Positions 7,506-16,358 of a stretch of 64,000 nt of DNA are shown here, piece by piece (position 1 is the first letter of the stretch; each line of letters starts with the position of its first letter). The notes beneath the pieces were generated by a model. It saw only the letters and a list, made by a program, of their open reading frames with translations. It did no database searches and was not told where the DNA came from. Source of the stretch: Tsukamurella pulmonis (lineage in GTDB: Bacteria > Actinomycetota > Actinomycetes > Mycobacteriales > Mycobacteriaceae); contig NZ_FNLF01000002.1 of the NCBI RefSeq assembly GCF_900103175.1, forward strand, positions 3,548,136 through 3,612,135, written 5' to 3'. Made by a program: the position numbers and the translations under genes.

Positions 7506-8176
7506 TGTTCGACCTCCTGATCGGCGGCGCCCTCGGCACCGTCGGAATCCTTCCCCCGCAGGAAGCCGCGCTCCCGCGCGACGCCCTCCAGCTCGGTGCG
7601 GAGCTGCCGGCGGCCGCGGTGCAGCCGCGACATGACAGTGCCGATGGGGGTACCCATGATCTCGGCGATCTCCTTGTAGGGGAATCCCTCCACGTCGGCG
7701 TAGTACACCGCCATGCGGAAGTCCTCCGGGAGCTTCGCGAGCGCTTCCTTGATCTCATCGTCCGGCAGTGCGTCCAACGCCTCGATCTCCGCGGACCGCA
7801 GGCCGGTGGAGCTGTGCTCCGCCGTCGCCGCGAGCTGGTAATCGGTGATCTCGTCGGTGGGGTACTGCGCCGGCTGCCGCTGCTTCTTGCGGTAGCCGTT
7901 GATGTAGGTGTTGGTGAGGATGCGGTACAGCCAGGCCTTGAGGTTGGTGCCCTTCTTGAAGCTGCGGAAGGCGCTGTAGGCCTTCACGTAGGTCTCCTGG
8001 ACCAGGTCCTCCGCATCGGCCGGGTTGCGGGTCATCCGCAGCGCGGCACCGTAGAGCTGATCGAGCAGCGGCAGTGCCTCGGCCTCGAAACGGGCCGTGA
8101 GCTGCTCCGGCGTCTCGGTCACCTCATCGAGGGCCGAGTCCGCAACCGCTCCGGGCGTGATGTCCTCGTCCGTCAT
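7502..8176 (-). CDS. sigH: ECF sigma factor SigH
   Basis: A 224-residue group 4 (ECF) sigma factor. Region 2 (about residues 30-100) contains [17 protein letters not shown] and the -10-binding segment; region 4 (about 140-200) ends with the helix-turn-helix [23 protein letters not shown]. SigH directs the thiol-oxidative and heat stress response. The ATG at 8176 is chosen because the protein then has the usual SigH length; longer in-frame starts run into the promoter. The promoter at 8240-8266 is itself of the SigH type, implying autoregulation. It is cotranscribed and translationally coupled with rshA. Confidence 0.93.
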   Translation of the reverse strand: MTDEDITPGAVADSALDEVTETPEQLTARFEAEALPLLDQLYGAALRMTRNPADAEDLVQETYVKAYSAFRSFKKGTNLKAWLYRILTNTYINGYRKKQRQPAQYPTDEITDYQLAATAEHSSTGLRSAEIEALDALPDDEIKEALAKLPEDFRMAVYYADVEGFPYKEIAEIMGTPIGTVMSRLHRGRRQLRTELEGVARERGFLRGKDSDGAEGAADQEVEQ

Positions 8177-8239
8177 ACCGTCGAAGGCTACCGGTCGCTC
8201 GAGGACCGCTACGCCGCTACCTGCACTCACGACCTCTGC

Positions 8240-8266
8240 AACAGCGCGGCGCGACGGCTTGTTCCC
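8240..8266 (-). promoter_or_regulatory. SigH/SigE-type autoregulatory promoter of sigH
   Basis: On the minus strand GGGAAC (plus-strand 8261-8266) is followed 18 nt later by GTT (8240-8242). This fits the known SigH consensus GGAAC, N17-18, (C)GTT. It lies about 65 bp upstream of the sigH ATG. The sigE promoter at 52077-52103 has the same spacing. Confidence 0.65.
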
Positions 8267-8282
8267 GCTGTTGTGCCCCGCA

Positions 8283-8444
8283 CGGCGGCAGCGCACCGTC
8301 GGCCTCCACCTCGATGCGTCCCCTCCCCCTCGATCCGTTCCACCCCCACCGTTCCGCCATCCCTCCCCCTCGATACGTTCTCTCCCCCTCGATACGACCG
8401 GCGTTCCGGTGGGGAGAGAACGGATCGGGGGGAAGTCCGTCGCG
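8283..8444. repeat. Structured direct repeat, family A, copy 1
   Basis: This 162-bp element is repeated at 9122-9265, with an identical 82-bp core (8335-8416 and 9155-9236). Copy 1 carries 19 extra bases (8308-8326). Inside it CGATACGTTCTCTCCCC (8371-8387) pairs with 8411-8427 with one mismatch in 17, and an inner hairpin ACCGG-CGTT-CCGGT (8397-8410) tops the structure. The submotif CCCTCGATACG recurs within the element. It resembles a REP/MITE-like non-coding element. Confidence 0.8.
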
Positions 8445-8474
8445 GCGCGACCGGGCACCGGGTAGAACGGCGTC

Positions 8475-9113
8475 ATGCATCCTTTGCGCGATCTGAAGTA
8501 CGACGACGCCATCACCGCGACCGTCGTGCAGTGCGGACTCGGCGACGACGCTGAGCGGATGTCCCTCGACGAAGCACGCCGGGTCGCCGCGGAGCGCGGG
8601 TCGCACCTGGTGCAGCAGTTCGACAGCGACGACGGCACGGCCTACTGCGAACTCGCTCCGCTGGCGATCCCGCCGAGGTGGGAGGAGGGCGAAACCGGCC
8701 CCGCGCCGTTCGACGACATGCTCTGGTTCGTCAGTTCGCGAGGGTGTCGCGACTACCTCATGGGGCGGGCCGGTACATACACCGGCCGGATCTCCGCCTG
8801 GTGCCCGCACGCCGCTCCGGAGTACCGCTCGTACAACGTGAGCTTCCGCGACCTGGCCGAGATGTCGGAGGCGTCGCGCTACTTCGTCGCGGGCCTGCTC
8901 GCCGGTGTCGTGCCCGCCGCCCCCATCGAGTCCGGACCGTCCGACGAGGCAGCCGATCAGGCCGATCGCTCCGCGTGGTACGCCGCTCAGTACCTGTTCC
9001 GCACCCGCAGTGGGGCCTGGACGGAGCACTGGCGCGTGTGCACTGAATGCGGCGCCGTACTACTCCCGTCGAACCTCGACGACCGGTGCTCCCGTCATTC
9101 GGACGAGGGCTGA
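8475..9113 (+). CDS. Unrecognised 212-residue protein, repeat-flanked
   Basis: I do not recognise this protein. It is acidic, apparently soluble, and has no signal peptide. Its most distinctive part is the C-terminal [20 protein letters not shown], which has the C-x2-C...C-x2-H spacing of a small zinc ribbon. A central [11 protein letters not shown] segment and several Trp residues ([15 protein letters not shown]) suggest a folded domain. TAGAAC lies 6 nt upstream of the ATG, so a leaderless mRNA is possible. The gene is bracketed by two copies of repeat family A and sits where M. tuberculosis has no equivalent between sigH and the next conserved genes. It may be a recent acquisition. Confidence 0.65.
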   Translation: MHPLRDLKYDDAITATVVQCGLGDDAERMSLDEARRVAAERGSHLVQQFDSDDGTAYCELAPLAIPPRWEEGETGPAPFDDMLWFVSSRGCRDYLMGRAGTYTGRISAWCPHAAPEYRSYNVSFRDLAEMSEASRYFVAGLLAGVVPAAPIESGPSDEAADQADRSAWYAAQYLFRTRSGAWTEHWRVCTECGAVLLPSNLDDRCSRHSDEG

Positions 9114-9121
9114 CGGTCTCG

Positions 9122-9265
9122 CGGCGGCAGCGCACCGTCGGCCTCCCCCTCGTTCCGTTCCACCCCCACCGTTCCGCCATCCCTCCCCCTCGATACGTTC
9201 TCTCCCCCTCGATACGACCGGCGTTCCGGTGGGGAGGGAACGGATGGAGGGGGACGTCGGTCGCG
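9122..9265. repeat. Structured direct repeat, family A, copy 2
   Basis: A 144-bp copy of the element at 8283-8444 in the same orientation, with an 82-bp identical core and lacking the 19-bp insertion. The right arm of the hairpin has two substitutions (GGGGAGGGAACGGATGG). It begins 9 bp after the unrecognised gene and ends 39 bp before the YbaK gene. Confidence 0.8.
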
Positions 9266-9304
9266 GGTGCGGACGCTGCGCCGTGCGGTGGTTGACTGGA
9301 CGGC

Positions 9305-9796
9305 ATGGGCAAGAAGAACGCCGCGGCGACGCCGGCGATCGCGGCGCTGCAAAGCGCGGGCATCGAGTTCGCGGTGCACGAGTACGAGCACGATCCGCGG
9401 GCCGAGTCCTTCGGCGGCGAGGCCGCGCAGGCGCTGGGCCACGATCCGGCGCGGGTCTTCAAGACGCTGGTCATCAGCGACGGGAAGCAGCTGGCCGTGG
9501 CGATCGTGCCGACCTCGGGCAAGCTCAGCCTCAAGGCGGCGGGCGCGGCGCTGGGCCTGCACCGGCCGGCGATGGCCGACCCCGCCGACGTGCGGCGCGT
9601 CACCGGCTACGTGCTCGGCGGCGTCTCCCCGCTGGGGCAGCGCAAGCGCCTGCCGACCGCGATCGACGAGTCGGCGCTCGGCTTCGAGACCGTGTTCTGT
9701 TCCGCGGGCCGACGGGGCCTGGAGGTGGAGGTGGCACCGTCGGACCTGGTGGCCGCGACGTCGGCGACGGTGGCCCCGCTGGCGGCCCCGGGCTGA
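9305..9796 (+). CDS. ybaK: YbaK/EbsC-type Cys-tRNA(Pro) deacylase
   Basis: A 163-residue YbaK/ProX-fold protein. Recognisable features are the N-terminal ATPAIAALQSAGIEF helix, the conserved VFKTLVISDGKQLAVAIVP strand region with the catalytic Lys of VFKTL, and the C-terminal GYVLGGVSPLGQRKRLPTAID segment with the GGVSP loop. The family hydrolyses Cys mischarged onto tRNA(Pro) in the cytoplasm. The ATG at 9305 gives normal family length. No clear promoter lies in the 39 bp between repeat copy 2 and the start, so the repeat may sit within its promoter region. Confidence 0.9.
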   Translation: MGKKNAAATPAIAALQSAGIEFAVHEYEHDPRAESFGGEAAQALGHDPARVFKTLVISDGKQLAVAIVPTSGKLSLKAAGAALGLHRPAMADPADVRRVTGYVLGGVSPLGQRKRLPTAIDESALGFETVFCSAGRRGLEVEVAPSDLVAATSATVAPLAAPG

Positions 9797-9917
9797 CCGT
9801 TCCGGCGGCACTGCGATGAAGCGCACAGTGGCGCCGTCCGCCGCGCCGTGATACTCAAGGTGATGGAGCGCTCCGCCCGGGTTTGGTGGCGGACGCAGCG
9901 GAAAGTAGGTTCGTGGT

Positions 9918-12029
9918 ATGGCCAGCTACTTCGTCACCGGCGGGACGGGCTTCATCGGCCGTGCCCTCGTGGCGCGGCTCGCCGCGGCGGATCGGGACGG
10001 CACGATCTACCTGCTGGTGCGTGACTCCTCCCTCCCCCGGTTCGAGCGGCTGATCGCCGACCTCGGCCACGATCTCGCGCCGCAGGTGGTGCCCGTCGCG
10101 GGCGACGTCACCCGGCCGGGCCTCGCGATCGCGCCGGGCGATCTTCCCGAGCGGATCGATCACGTCGTCCATCTCGCGGCGGTCTACGACATGGAGGCGC
10201 CCGAGGAGGCGCAGGAACTGACCAACGTAGTGGGCACCCGGAACGTCCTCGAGGTCGCCGAGCGGCTCGGGGCGACGATGCACCACGTCTCCTCGCTCGC
10301 GGTCGCGGGCAACCACGAGGGCTGGTTCTCCGAGGCCGACTTCGACGTCGCGCAGTTCTTCCCCACGCCGTACCACCGCACCAAGTACGAGGCCGAGCGC
10401 CTGGTGCGCGACAGCGCGGCGCCGTGGCAGATCTACCGGCCCGCGATCGTCGTAGGCGATTCCACGACGGGCGCGGCCGACAAGATCGACGGGCCCTACT
10501 ACTTCTTCCCGTTCCTGCGGCTGATGGGCACCATCCCGCACCACCTGCACGTGCCGTTCGCGAACCTCGGGTACACCAACATCGTGCCGGTCGACTTCGT
10601 CGCCGCCGGGATCGCCGCGCTGGTCACCGCACCGCCCGCGCCGGGCACCGTGTACCACCTGGCCGACCCCAAGGGCCAGAGCATGGCCACCATCTACGAC
10701 GCCATCGCGCCCGCCTTCTCCGGGCCGAAGACGCTGCCGGTGCCCAGCGCACCGCTGGGCGAGTTCGCGGCGCGCCTGGGCCGGCGGGGCGAGGTGCGCG
10801 CGCTGCGCGACACCATCGCCCGGCAGATCGGCATCCCGCCGTCGGTGCTCGACCACCCCTTCTACAACACCCGGTTCGACTCCGAGGCCACCTTCCGCGA
10901 GCTCAGCCGCCTCGGCGTCTCGCTGCCGCGCCTGAAGTCCTACGGGCCGCGCCTGTTCCGCTACTGGGCCGAGCACCTGGACCCGTCGCGCAACCGGCGC
11001 GACGATCCGCGCGGCCCCCTGGTGGGCAAGCACATCCTGCTCACCGGCGGCTCCTCGGGCATCGGCCGGGAGGCGGCGAAGCAGGCGGTGCTCAAGGGCG
11101 CCCACGTCTTCATCGTCGCGCGCAAGCCCGAGGACCTGGCCGACGCGGTACTGCGCATCGAGGCCGAGCCGGGCCTGCCGGGCCTGCCGAAGGGCACCGT
11201 CCGCGCCTACCAGTGCGACGTGACGGACCCGGAAGCCGTGCGCACCACCGTCGCTCAGATCCTCGCCGAGCACGGGCACGTGGACGTGCTGGTCAACAGC
11301 GCCGGCCGGTCCATCCGCCGCGCCACCATCAACTCGGTCGACCGCGCGCACGACTACCAGCGCACCATGGCGGTGAACTACTTCGGCGCCGTCTACCTGA
11401 TCCTGGAACTGTTGCCGCACATGATCGCCCGCAAGTCGGGGCACGTGGTCAACATCTCCTCGATCGGCGTGCAGGTGCGCGGCCCGCGGTTCGCCGCGTA
11501 CATCGCGTCGAAGTCGGCGCTCGAGGCGTTCAGCGACATCACCGCCGCCGAGACGATGTCCGACCACGTGACGTTCACCAACATCCACATGCCGCTCACC
11601 CGCACCCGGATGATCGAACCGACGGACGCCTACGACAACGCCATGGCGCTCTCGGTGGAGAAGGCCGGCCAGATCGTGGTGCGCGCCATCATCGAGCGCC
11701 CCCGCCGCATCGACACCCCGCTCGGCACCCTGGCGCAGTTCGGCCAGTTCCTCTCCCCGCGGATCGCGGCCGCGGCGCAGCACCAGGGCTACCTGCTCTT
11801 CCCCGAACCCGAGGGGGACGGCGAGGGCGCGGCCAAGGTGCTGGAAGTCGATGTGGCCGAGGTGGATACGCCGCGCGGTCGGCTCGCGGCCACGCGCGCG
11901 GCGACGAAGGACCTGTCGAAGGACATCTCCACCGCGGCCGTCAGTCCGCTGTTCGGCATCTCCGGCGATCAGGGGCTGCGCCGCCTCGCCCGCAAGACCC
12001 TCAACCGCCTGCCCGGCATCAACTGGTGA
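9918..12029 (+). CDS. Two-domain fatty acyl-CoA reductase (AcrA1-like)
   Basis: A 703-residue protein with two Rossmann-type reductase domains. The first (about 1-360) is an extended SDR/thioester-reductase type with GGTGFIG (8-14) and Tyr152-x3-Lys156. The second (about 370-620) is a classical SDR with GGSSGIG (377-383) and Tyr528-x3-Lys532. This architecture matches the mycobacterial AcrA1 group of predicted acyl-CoA reductases that make fatty aldehydes or alcohols for lipid synthesis. The substrate is inferred. TAGGTT ends 6 nt before the ATG, predicting a leaderless mRNA. It is much longer than the single-domain SDR Rv3224 found near sigH in M. tuberculosis. Confidence 0.85.
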   Translation: MASYFVTGGTGFIGRALVARLAAADRDGTIYLLVRDSSLPRFERLIADLGHDLAPQVVPVAGDVTRPGLAIAPGDLPERIDHVVHLAAVYDMEAPEEAQELTNVVGTRNVLEVAERLGATMHHVSSLAVAGNHEGWFSEADFDVAQFFPTPYHRTKYEAERLVRDSAAPWQIYRPAIVVGDSTTGAADKIDGPYYFFPFLRLMGTIPHHLHVPFANLGYTNIVPVDFVAAGIAALVTAPPAPGTVYHLADPKGQSMATIYDAIAPAFSGPKTLPVPSAPLGEFAARLGRRGEVRALRDTIARQIGIPPSVLDHPFYNTRFDSEATFRELSRLGVSLPRLKSYGPRLFRYWAEHLDPSRNRRDDPRGPLVGKHILLTGGSSGIGREAAKQAVLKGAHVFIVARKPEDLADAVLRIEAEPGLPGLPKGTVRAYQCDVTDPEAVRTTVAQILAEHGHVDVLVNSAGRSIRRATINSVDRAHDYQRTMAVNYFGAVYLILELLPHMIARKSGHVVNISSIGVQVRGPRFAAYIASKSALEAFSDITAAETMSDHVTFTNIHMPLTRTRMIEPTDAYDNAMALSVEKAGQIVVRAIIERPRRIDTPLGTLAQFGQFLSPRIAAAAQHQGYLLFPEPEGDGEGAAKVLEVDVAEVDTPRGRLAATRAATKDLSKDISTAAVSPLFGISGDQGLRRLARKTLNRLPGINW

Positions 12030-12076
12030 CCCACGACCGCCCTGCGCCTGGTGCAGCCGGTCGTTAGGGTCGGGGT

Positions 12077-12919
12077 GTGTCCGCGCCAGTGCACCAACCC
12101 CGTCTGCCCCTGACTCCGACGGGAATCGCGATCCGCGTCGTCGTCGCGGTCGGAACCCTGTTCGGCGCCAATGTCATCGGGACGGCGGTGCTCGCACTCA
12201 GCGCGGCGGTGCTGGACGGCGAGCGACTCAACCGGACGAATCTGGGCCTGGCCCTGGCCGTCGCGTCCAACGCCGTCGTCTGCGCCACCGTCGTCGGCGT
12301 GGTGTGGCTCTGGTGCCGGCACATCGAACGTCGGCCGCTCCGCAGCACGGGGTGGGTCTTCACGCGCTCCTCACCGGCCTGGCTGCTCATCGGGACGGCC
12401 GCCTGCGCGGCGCTGGTGGCCGCCGTCTCACTCGCGCTCCCGGCGCAGACGGCCGCCGTCGGTGAAGGCTCCAGCGCGTCCGCCGGGTTCACGGTGATCG
12501 CGGTCGTCTCGCAAGCGTTCCTGATGCAGGGCACCTCCGAGGAGCTGCTGTTCCGCGGTTGGCTCCTCACCTCGATGCGCGAGCGTCCGCTGGTCGCGAT
12601 CGTCGTGACCACGCTCGGCTTCACCGCGATCCACCTCGTCTCCAGCGGCGGGCAGCAGACCGTCGGCGACCACCTCGCGTACCTCGCCCTGCCCTTCGGC
12701 ATGGCCCTGCTCGCCGTCGGAGTGCTGCTGTGGACGCGATCGCTGTGGGGCGCCGTCGGCGTGCACGGCGGTTTCCACGTCGGCGTCGCTATCGCCGGAC
12801 AGCGGTTCAGCGACGACGCACTCTCGTGGTTCGGCGTCGGTGGCACCCTGGCGGTGGCGGGACTCGTCCTCACCGCCTCCGCGCTGCGCGCCGGGCGGCG
12901 CCTGGATCCGTGCCGCTGA
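12077..12919 (+). CDS. CPBP-family intramembrane metalloprotease
   Basis: A 280-residue membrane protein with about eight hydrophobic segments. The CPBP (Abi) signature is present: EELLFRG with Glu155-Glu156 and Arg160, a conserved His186 (FTAIHLVSSGG) and a later HGGFHVGVAIAG motif. The family cleaves within membranes; roles range from protein processing to bacteriocin self-immunity, and the substrate here is unknown. The GTG at 12077 follows TAGGGT by 6 nt (leaderless). The 3' end overlaps the convergent AraC-type gene by 50 bp. Confidence 0.88.
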   Translation: MSAPVHQPRLPLTPTGIAIRVVVAVGTLFGANVIGTAVLALSAAVLDGERLNRTNLGLALAVASNAVVCATVVGVVWLWCRHIERRPLRSTGWVFTRSSPAWLLIGTAACAALVAAVSLALPAQTAAVGEGSSASAGFTVIAVVSQAFLMQGTSEELLFRGWLLTSMRERPLVAIVVTTLGFTAIHLVSSGGQQTVGDHLAYLALPFGMALLAVGVLLWTRSLWGAVGVHGGFHVGVAIAGQRFSDDALSWFGVGGTLAVAGLVLTASALRAGRRLDPCR

Positions 12920-13595
12920 TCGGCCTCCGCAGTTCGCCGGGCGTGGTCCCGGTGAGCGCGCGGACCTCCCGCGTGAGGTGGGCCTGGTCGGCGTAGCCGG
13001 CCGATGCCGCGACGGCGGCGAGGTTCTCCCCCGCACCGATCCGTGCTGCGGCGCGCTGGAACCGCAGGATCCGCGCGAGCGTCTTCGGGCCGTAGCCGAA
13101 GGACCGGCGGGCCAGGCGGTGCAGGGCCCGCTCGCCCAGCTCCGCCTCCGCGGCGACCGCACCGATCGCGCGTCCCGCACCCAATCGCGCGACGATGCCG
13201 GTGATCCGGCGGTCCAGGTCCACGCCGTCGAGCAGGGCGGCGGCGATCGCCTCCGGGTCGTCACCGGCGGTGCGCCGGCGATGCGGCAGCACCTCCGCCA
13301 ACGGCACTCGCCTGCCGGTGAGCTCGTCGGCACCGATCCCCAGCAGCTGCGGCAGCATCCCGGGCGGGAACCGCACACCGTCGAGACGCGCACCGTCGGA
13401 ACCGGATACGCGGGCGGCGACGGCGTCAGGGCCGGCGACGATCGGCGCACCGTCGACGACGATGACGTCCATGCACCCGTCGGGCAGGATCAGCGCGGCA
13501 CCGCCCGTCCCCGTGGCGCGCCAGCGGACGGCACCGGGGACGGTCGACGGTCGCTCCGCGTAGCGCGACGGGAGCGACACGGGTGCTGCACTCAC
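12870..13595 (-). CDS. AraC-family transcriptional regulator
   Basis: A 241-residue regulator. The N-terminal half (about 1-120) is a small ligand-type domain (ILPDGCMDVIVVDG...). The C-terminal half contains two helix-turn-helix units typical of AraC/XylS (RALHRLARRSFGYGPKTLARILRFQRA and LAAVAASAGYADQAHLTREVRALTG, each given only in part here). It is divergent from the VOC-fold gene 62 bp away and probably controls that promoter. The GTG at 13595 lies 6 nt downstream of TACGCT (plus-strand 13602-13607), so its mRNA is probably leaderless. Confidence 0.87.
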   Translation of the reverse strand: MSAAPVSLPSRYAERPSTVPGAVRWRATGTGGAALILPDGCMDVIVVDGAPIVAGPDAVAARVSGSDGARLDGVRFPPGMLPQLLGIGADELTGRRVPLAEVLPHRRRTAGDDPEAIAAALLDGVDLDRRITGIVARLGAGRAIGAVAAEAELGERALHRLARRSFGYGPKTLARILRFQRAAARIGAGENLAAVAASAGYADQAHLTREVRALTGTTPGELRRPISGTDPGAARRAARRR

Positions 13596-13657
13596 CCTTC
13601 GAGCGTATGTCCGGAACGTTCAAGACGGTGCCGCCCCGCGCGCCTACCGTGGGCCGC

Positions 13658-14050
13658 ATGACACGACGACTGCGCTTCGACGCCATCGGCATGGTCACCG
13701 AGGACCTGCCCGCCTCCCTCGCGTTCTACCGCCGCCTCGGACTCGACATCCCCGACGGTGCCGAACGGCAGCCGCACGTGGAGGCGGCGCTGCCGGGCGG
13801 GATGCGGCTGATGTGGGACACCGCCGCGGTGATCCGCTCCATGGAACCGGGGTGGGTCAAGCAGCCCGGGCAGAACGCGACGCTGTGCGTCCTGTGCTCC
13901 TCCCCCGCCGTGGTCGACGAGGTGCACGACGAGCTCGTCGCCGCGGGCAGTCCGAGCGCGATGGCACCCTTCGACGCGCCGTGGGGGCAGCGATACGCCG
14001 GGGTCCTCGATCCGGACGGCTACCAGGTGCAGCTGTTCGCCCCGCTGTAG
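13658..14050 (+). CDS. VOC (glyoxalase/bleomycin-resistance) family protein
   Basis: A 130-residue single-module VOC protein: an N-terminal half with DAIGMVTEDLPASLAFYRRLG and a C-terminal half ending DPDGYQVQLFAPL, the paired beta-alpha-beta3 units of the fold. Members bind or modify small molecules, often with a divalent metal; the ligand cannot be told. The ATG at 13658 is chosen because TACCGT ends 7 nt upstream, while longer starts overlap this promoter. It is divergent from an AraC regulator, suggesting a small inducible detoxification or resistance unit. Confidence 0.85.
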   Translation: MTRRLRFDAIGMVTEDLPASLAFYRRLGLDIPDGAERQPHVEAALPGGMRLMWDTAAVIRSMEPGWVKQPGQNATLCVLCSSPAVVDEVHDELVAAGSPSAMAPFDAPWGQRYAGVLDPDGYQVQLFAPL

Positions 14051-14155
14051 GACGGGCCGCACGAAGCCAGTAGGTCGGAGCGGACACGCGAACCGCCGGA
14101 TCTGCCTATCGTGGGGGGAGAAAACCGATTCCGTCCCCCACGAGGAGATCCCACG

Positions 14156-15508
14156 ATGGCCGACATCCAGTACGCCGTGACCGATCCTGCCACCGGCGAG
14201 GTCCTGCAGACCTACCCCACGGCGGAGCCCGCCGAGATCGAGGCGGCGATCGACGCGGCGTCGCGGACCGCGCGCCGCTGGCCGCAGGAGTCGACGGTCG
14301 CCGAGCGGGCGGCACTGGTGCGCCGGGTCGCCGAACTGCACACCGAGCGGCGCGAGATGCTGGCCGGAATCATCCAGCGGGAGATGGGCAAGCCGCTCGA
14401 GGACGCCCTCGGCGAGGTCGACTTCTCGGCCGCGATCTACACCTACTACGCGGACAACGCCGAGAAGTTCCTCGCGGACCAACCGCTGGATCTGCTCGAG
14501 GGCGACGGCACCGCGGTCATCCGGCGCTCCCCGATCGGCGTGCTGTTCGGGATCATGCCGTGGAACTTCCCCTACTACCAGGTGGCGCGGTTCGCGGGCC
14601 CGAACCTGGCCGCGGGCAACACGATCCTGCTCAAGCACGCACCGCAGTGCCCCGAATCGGCCGAGGCGATGCAGCTGATCTTCGCCGAGGCGGGACTGCC
14701 GTCGGGCGCCTACGTCAACATCCGCGTCACCAACGATCAGGCGGCGGACATCATCGCCGATCCGCGCGTGGCCGCCGTCTCGCTGACCGGCTCGGAGCGG
14801 GCGGGCGCGACCGTCGCCGAGATCGCCGGGCGCAACCTGAAGAAGTGCGTGCTCGAGCTCGGCGGCTCGGACCCCTTCATCGTGCTCTCGACGGACGACC
14901 TCGACGCCACCGTCGACGCCGCGGTCGCGGGCCGCCTCGACAACACCGGACAGTCCTGCAACGCCGCCAAGCGGTTCATCGTCGCGTCCGACCTGTACGA
15001 CGACTTCCTCGCGAAGTTCACCGGCAAGCTGCTGGCCGCCGGCGACGGCATCGCGCCGCTGTCCTCCGAGCGCGCGGCGATCGCGCTGGAGCAGCAGGTG
15101 ACGCAGGCCGTCGAGGCGGGCGCGCACCTGGCCATCGAGGGCCGGCGCGACGGTGCCTTCCACCCGCCGGCGGTGCTCACCGAGGTCACCGAGGACAACC
15201 CGGCGTTCCGGCAGGAGCTCTTCGGGCCCGTCGCCACCGTCTACAAGGTGGACGGCGAGGGCGAGGCCCTCGCGCTCGCCAACGACACCCCCTTCGGGCT
15301 CGGCTCGTACGTCTTCACCACCGACCCCGAGCAGGCCGCCCGCATGGCGGACGGCATCCAGGCCGGCATGGTGTTCGTCAACGGTGTCCTCGCCGAGGGC
15401 GCGGAGCTGCCCTTCGGCGGCGTGAAGCGCTCCGGCTTCGGCCGGGAGATGGGGCCGCTGGGCATCGAGGAGTTCCTCAACAAGAAGCTGATCCGCACGA
15501 TCAAGTAG
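14156..15508 (+). CDS. NAD(P)-dependent aldehyde dehydrogenase, succinate-semialdehyde type
   Basis: A 450-residue aldehyde dehydrogenase. The catalytic nucleophile is Cys268 (NTGQSCNAAKRF) and the general base is Glu234 (LELGGSDPF). The cofactor-binding PWNFPYYQ and LTGSERAG motifs are present. The SDPF and QSCNA sequences favour the succinate-semialdehyde dehydrogenase (GabD1-like) branch, which oxidises succinate semialdehyde to succinate. The ATG at 14156 is preceded by GAGGAG, and a TATCGT -10 lies about 45 nt upstream, so unlike many neighbours this gene has a normal leader. It ends in a strong hairpin facing convergent SRAP. Confidence 0.88.
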   Translation: MADIQYAVTDPATGEVLQTYPTAEPAEIEAAIDAASRTARRWPQESTVAERAALVRRVAELHTERREMLAGIIQREMGKPLEDALGEVDFSAAIYTYYADNAEKFLADQPLDLLEGDGTAVIRRSPIGVLFGIMPWNFPYYQVARFAGPNLAAGNTILLKHAPQCPESAEAMQLIFAEAGLPSGAYVNIRVTNDQAADIIADPRVAAVSLTGSERAGATVAEIAGRNLKKCVLELGGSDPFIVLSTDDLDATVDAAVAGRLDNTGQSCNAAKRFIVASDLYDDFLAKFTGKLLAAGDGIAPLSSERAAIALEQQVTQAVEAGAHLAIEGRRDGAFHPPAVLTEVTEDNPAFRQELFGPVATVYKVDGEGEALALANDTPFGLGSYVFTTDPEQAARMADGIQAGMVFVNGVLAEGAELPFGGVKRSGFGREMGPLGIEEFLNKKLIRTIK

Positions 15509-15523
15509 GCCGACGGGGCGCCC

Positions 15524-15550
15524 CGCGGCGACCGGTGCGAGGTCGCCGCG
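15524..15550. terminator. Bidirectional hairpin between aldehyde dehydrogenase and SRAP genes
   Basis: CGCGGCGACC (15524-15533) pairs perfectly with GGTCGCCGCG (15541-15550) around a 7-nt loop. It lies between two convergent stop codons, 15 bp from one and 9 bp from the other. Confidence 0.7.
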
Positions 15551-15559
15551 CGAAGGGCC

Positions 15560-16318
15560 CTACAGCAGGCTGAGCTGCCCCGGCTCGCTGCCGGGCTCGA
15601 CGCGCTCGATCAGTTCCGGCCCGGTGTTGGCGACGGCGTTCACCAGAGCCGACACCGGCCGGATCTCGATCCGCTCGGCCACTTCCAGCGCGGGCGGCCG
15701 CAGCAGCGCCGGGTCGACGGGGCCGTCCGGATCCAGCCACGCGTCGAAGGCGTCCGGCGTGAGCACCAGCGGCATCCGATCGTGCACCGCCCGCAGCGGG
15801 CCCACCGAGTCGGTGGTGAGCACCGTGGCCGACAGCGTGGGCGGCACGTCAGGGCCGGCATCGGCGGGACGCCACACGGACCACAGCCCGGCGATGTACA
15901 TCCGCGTCCCGTCGACCGGGGTGAGGTAGGTGGGCTGCTTGCGCGGCTTCTTCGCCTCCGGATCGAGCACCTGCCACTCGTACCAGCCGTCCATCGGGAT
16001 CAGGCAGCGCTTGTTCTTGACCGCGGTGCGGAACGCCGGCTTCTCACTCACGGACTCGGCGCGGGCGTTGAACAGGGGCGGCCCGCTCAGCGTCTTCTGC
16101 CAGTGCGGCAGCAGCCCCCACCGCATGGCGCGCAGCCGCCGCGTCGCCGGATCGGCGGGCGCCTCCCGCGGGTGCCGGGCGACCACTGCCACGATGTTCG
16201 TGGTGGGCGCGACGTTGAACCCGGGCACGTCCAGCGCCGTGCCCTCGGTCTCGTCCTCGGCATCGATCTCCGCCGCCAACAGCGCCGGATCGGTGGTCAC
16301 CGCGTAGCGTCCGCACAT
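15560..16318 (-). CDS. SRAP-family abasic-site protein (HMCES/YedK-like; Rv3226c-type)
   Basis: A 252-residue SRAP protein. The catalytic Cys2 directly follows the start Met (MCGRY), as required for its crosslink to abasic sites in single-stranded DNA. Other conserved elements are FNARAESV, IPMDGWYEW and the HDRMP motif with its essential His. The family shields abasic sites during replication. The ATG at 16318 is fixed by Cys2, and TAGGCT lies 6 nt upstream (leaderless). Gene order matches Rv3226c close to aroA. Confidence 0.92.
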   Translation of the reverse strand: MCGRYAVTTDPALLAAEIDAEDETEGTALDVPGFNVAPTTNIVAVVARHPREAPADPATRRLRAMRWGLLPHWQKTLSGPPLFNARAESVSEKPAFRTAVKNKRCLIPMDGWYEWQVLDPEAKKPRKQPTYLTPVDGTRMYIAGLWSVWRPADAGPDVPPTLSATVLTTDSVGPLRAVHDRMPLVLTPDAFDAWLDPDGPVDPALLRPPALEVAERIEIRPVSALVNAVANTGPELIERVEPGSEPGQLSLL

Positions 16319-16358
16319 GAGCCCAGCCTACGACGGGGCACCGACGGTTTCCGGCGCG

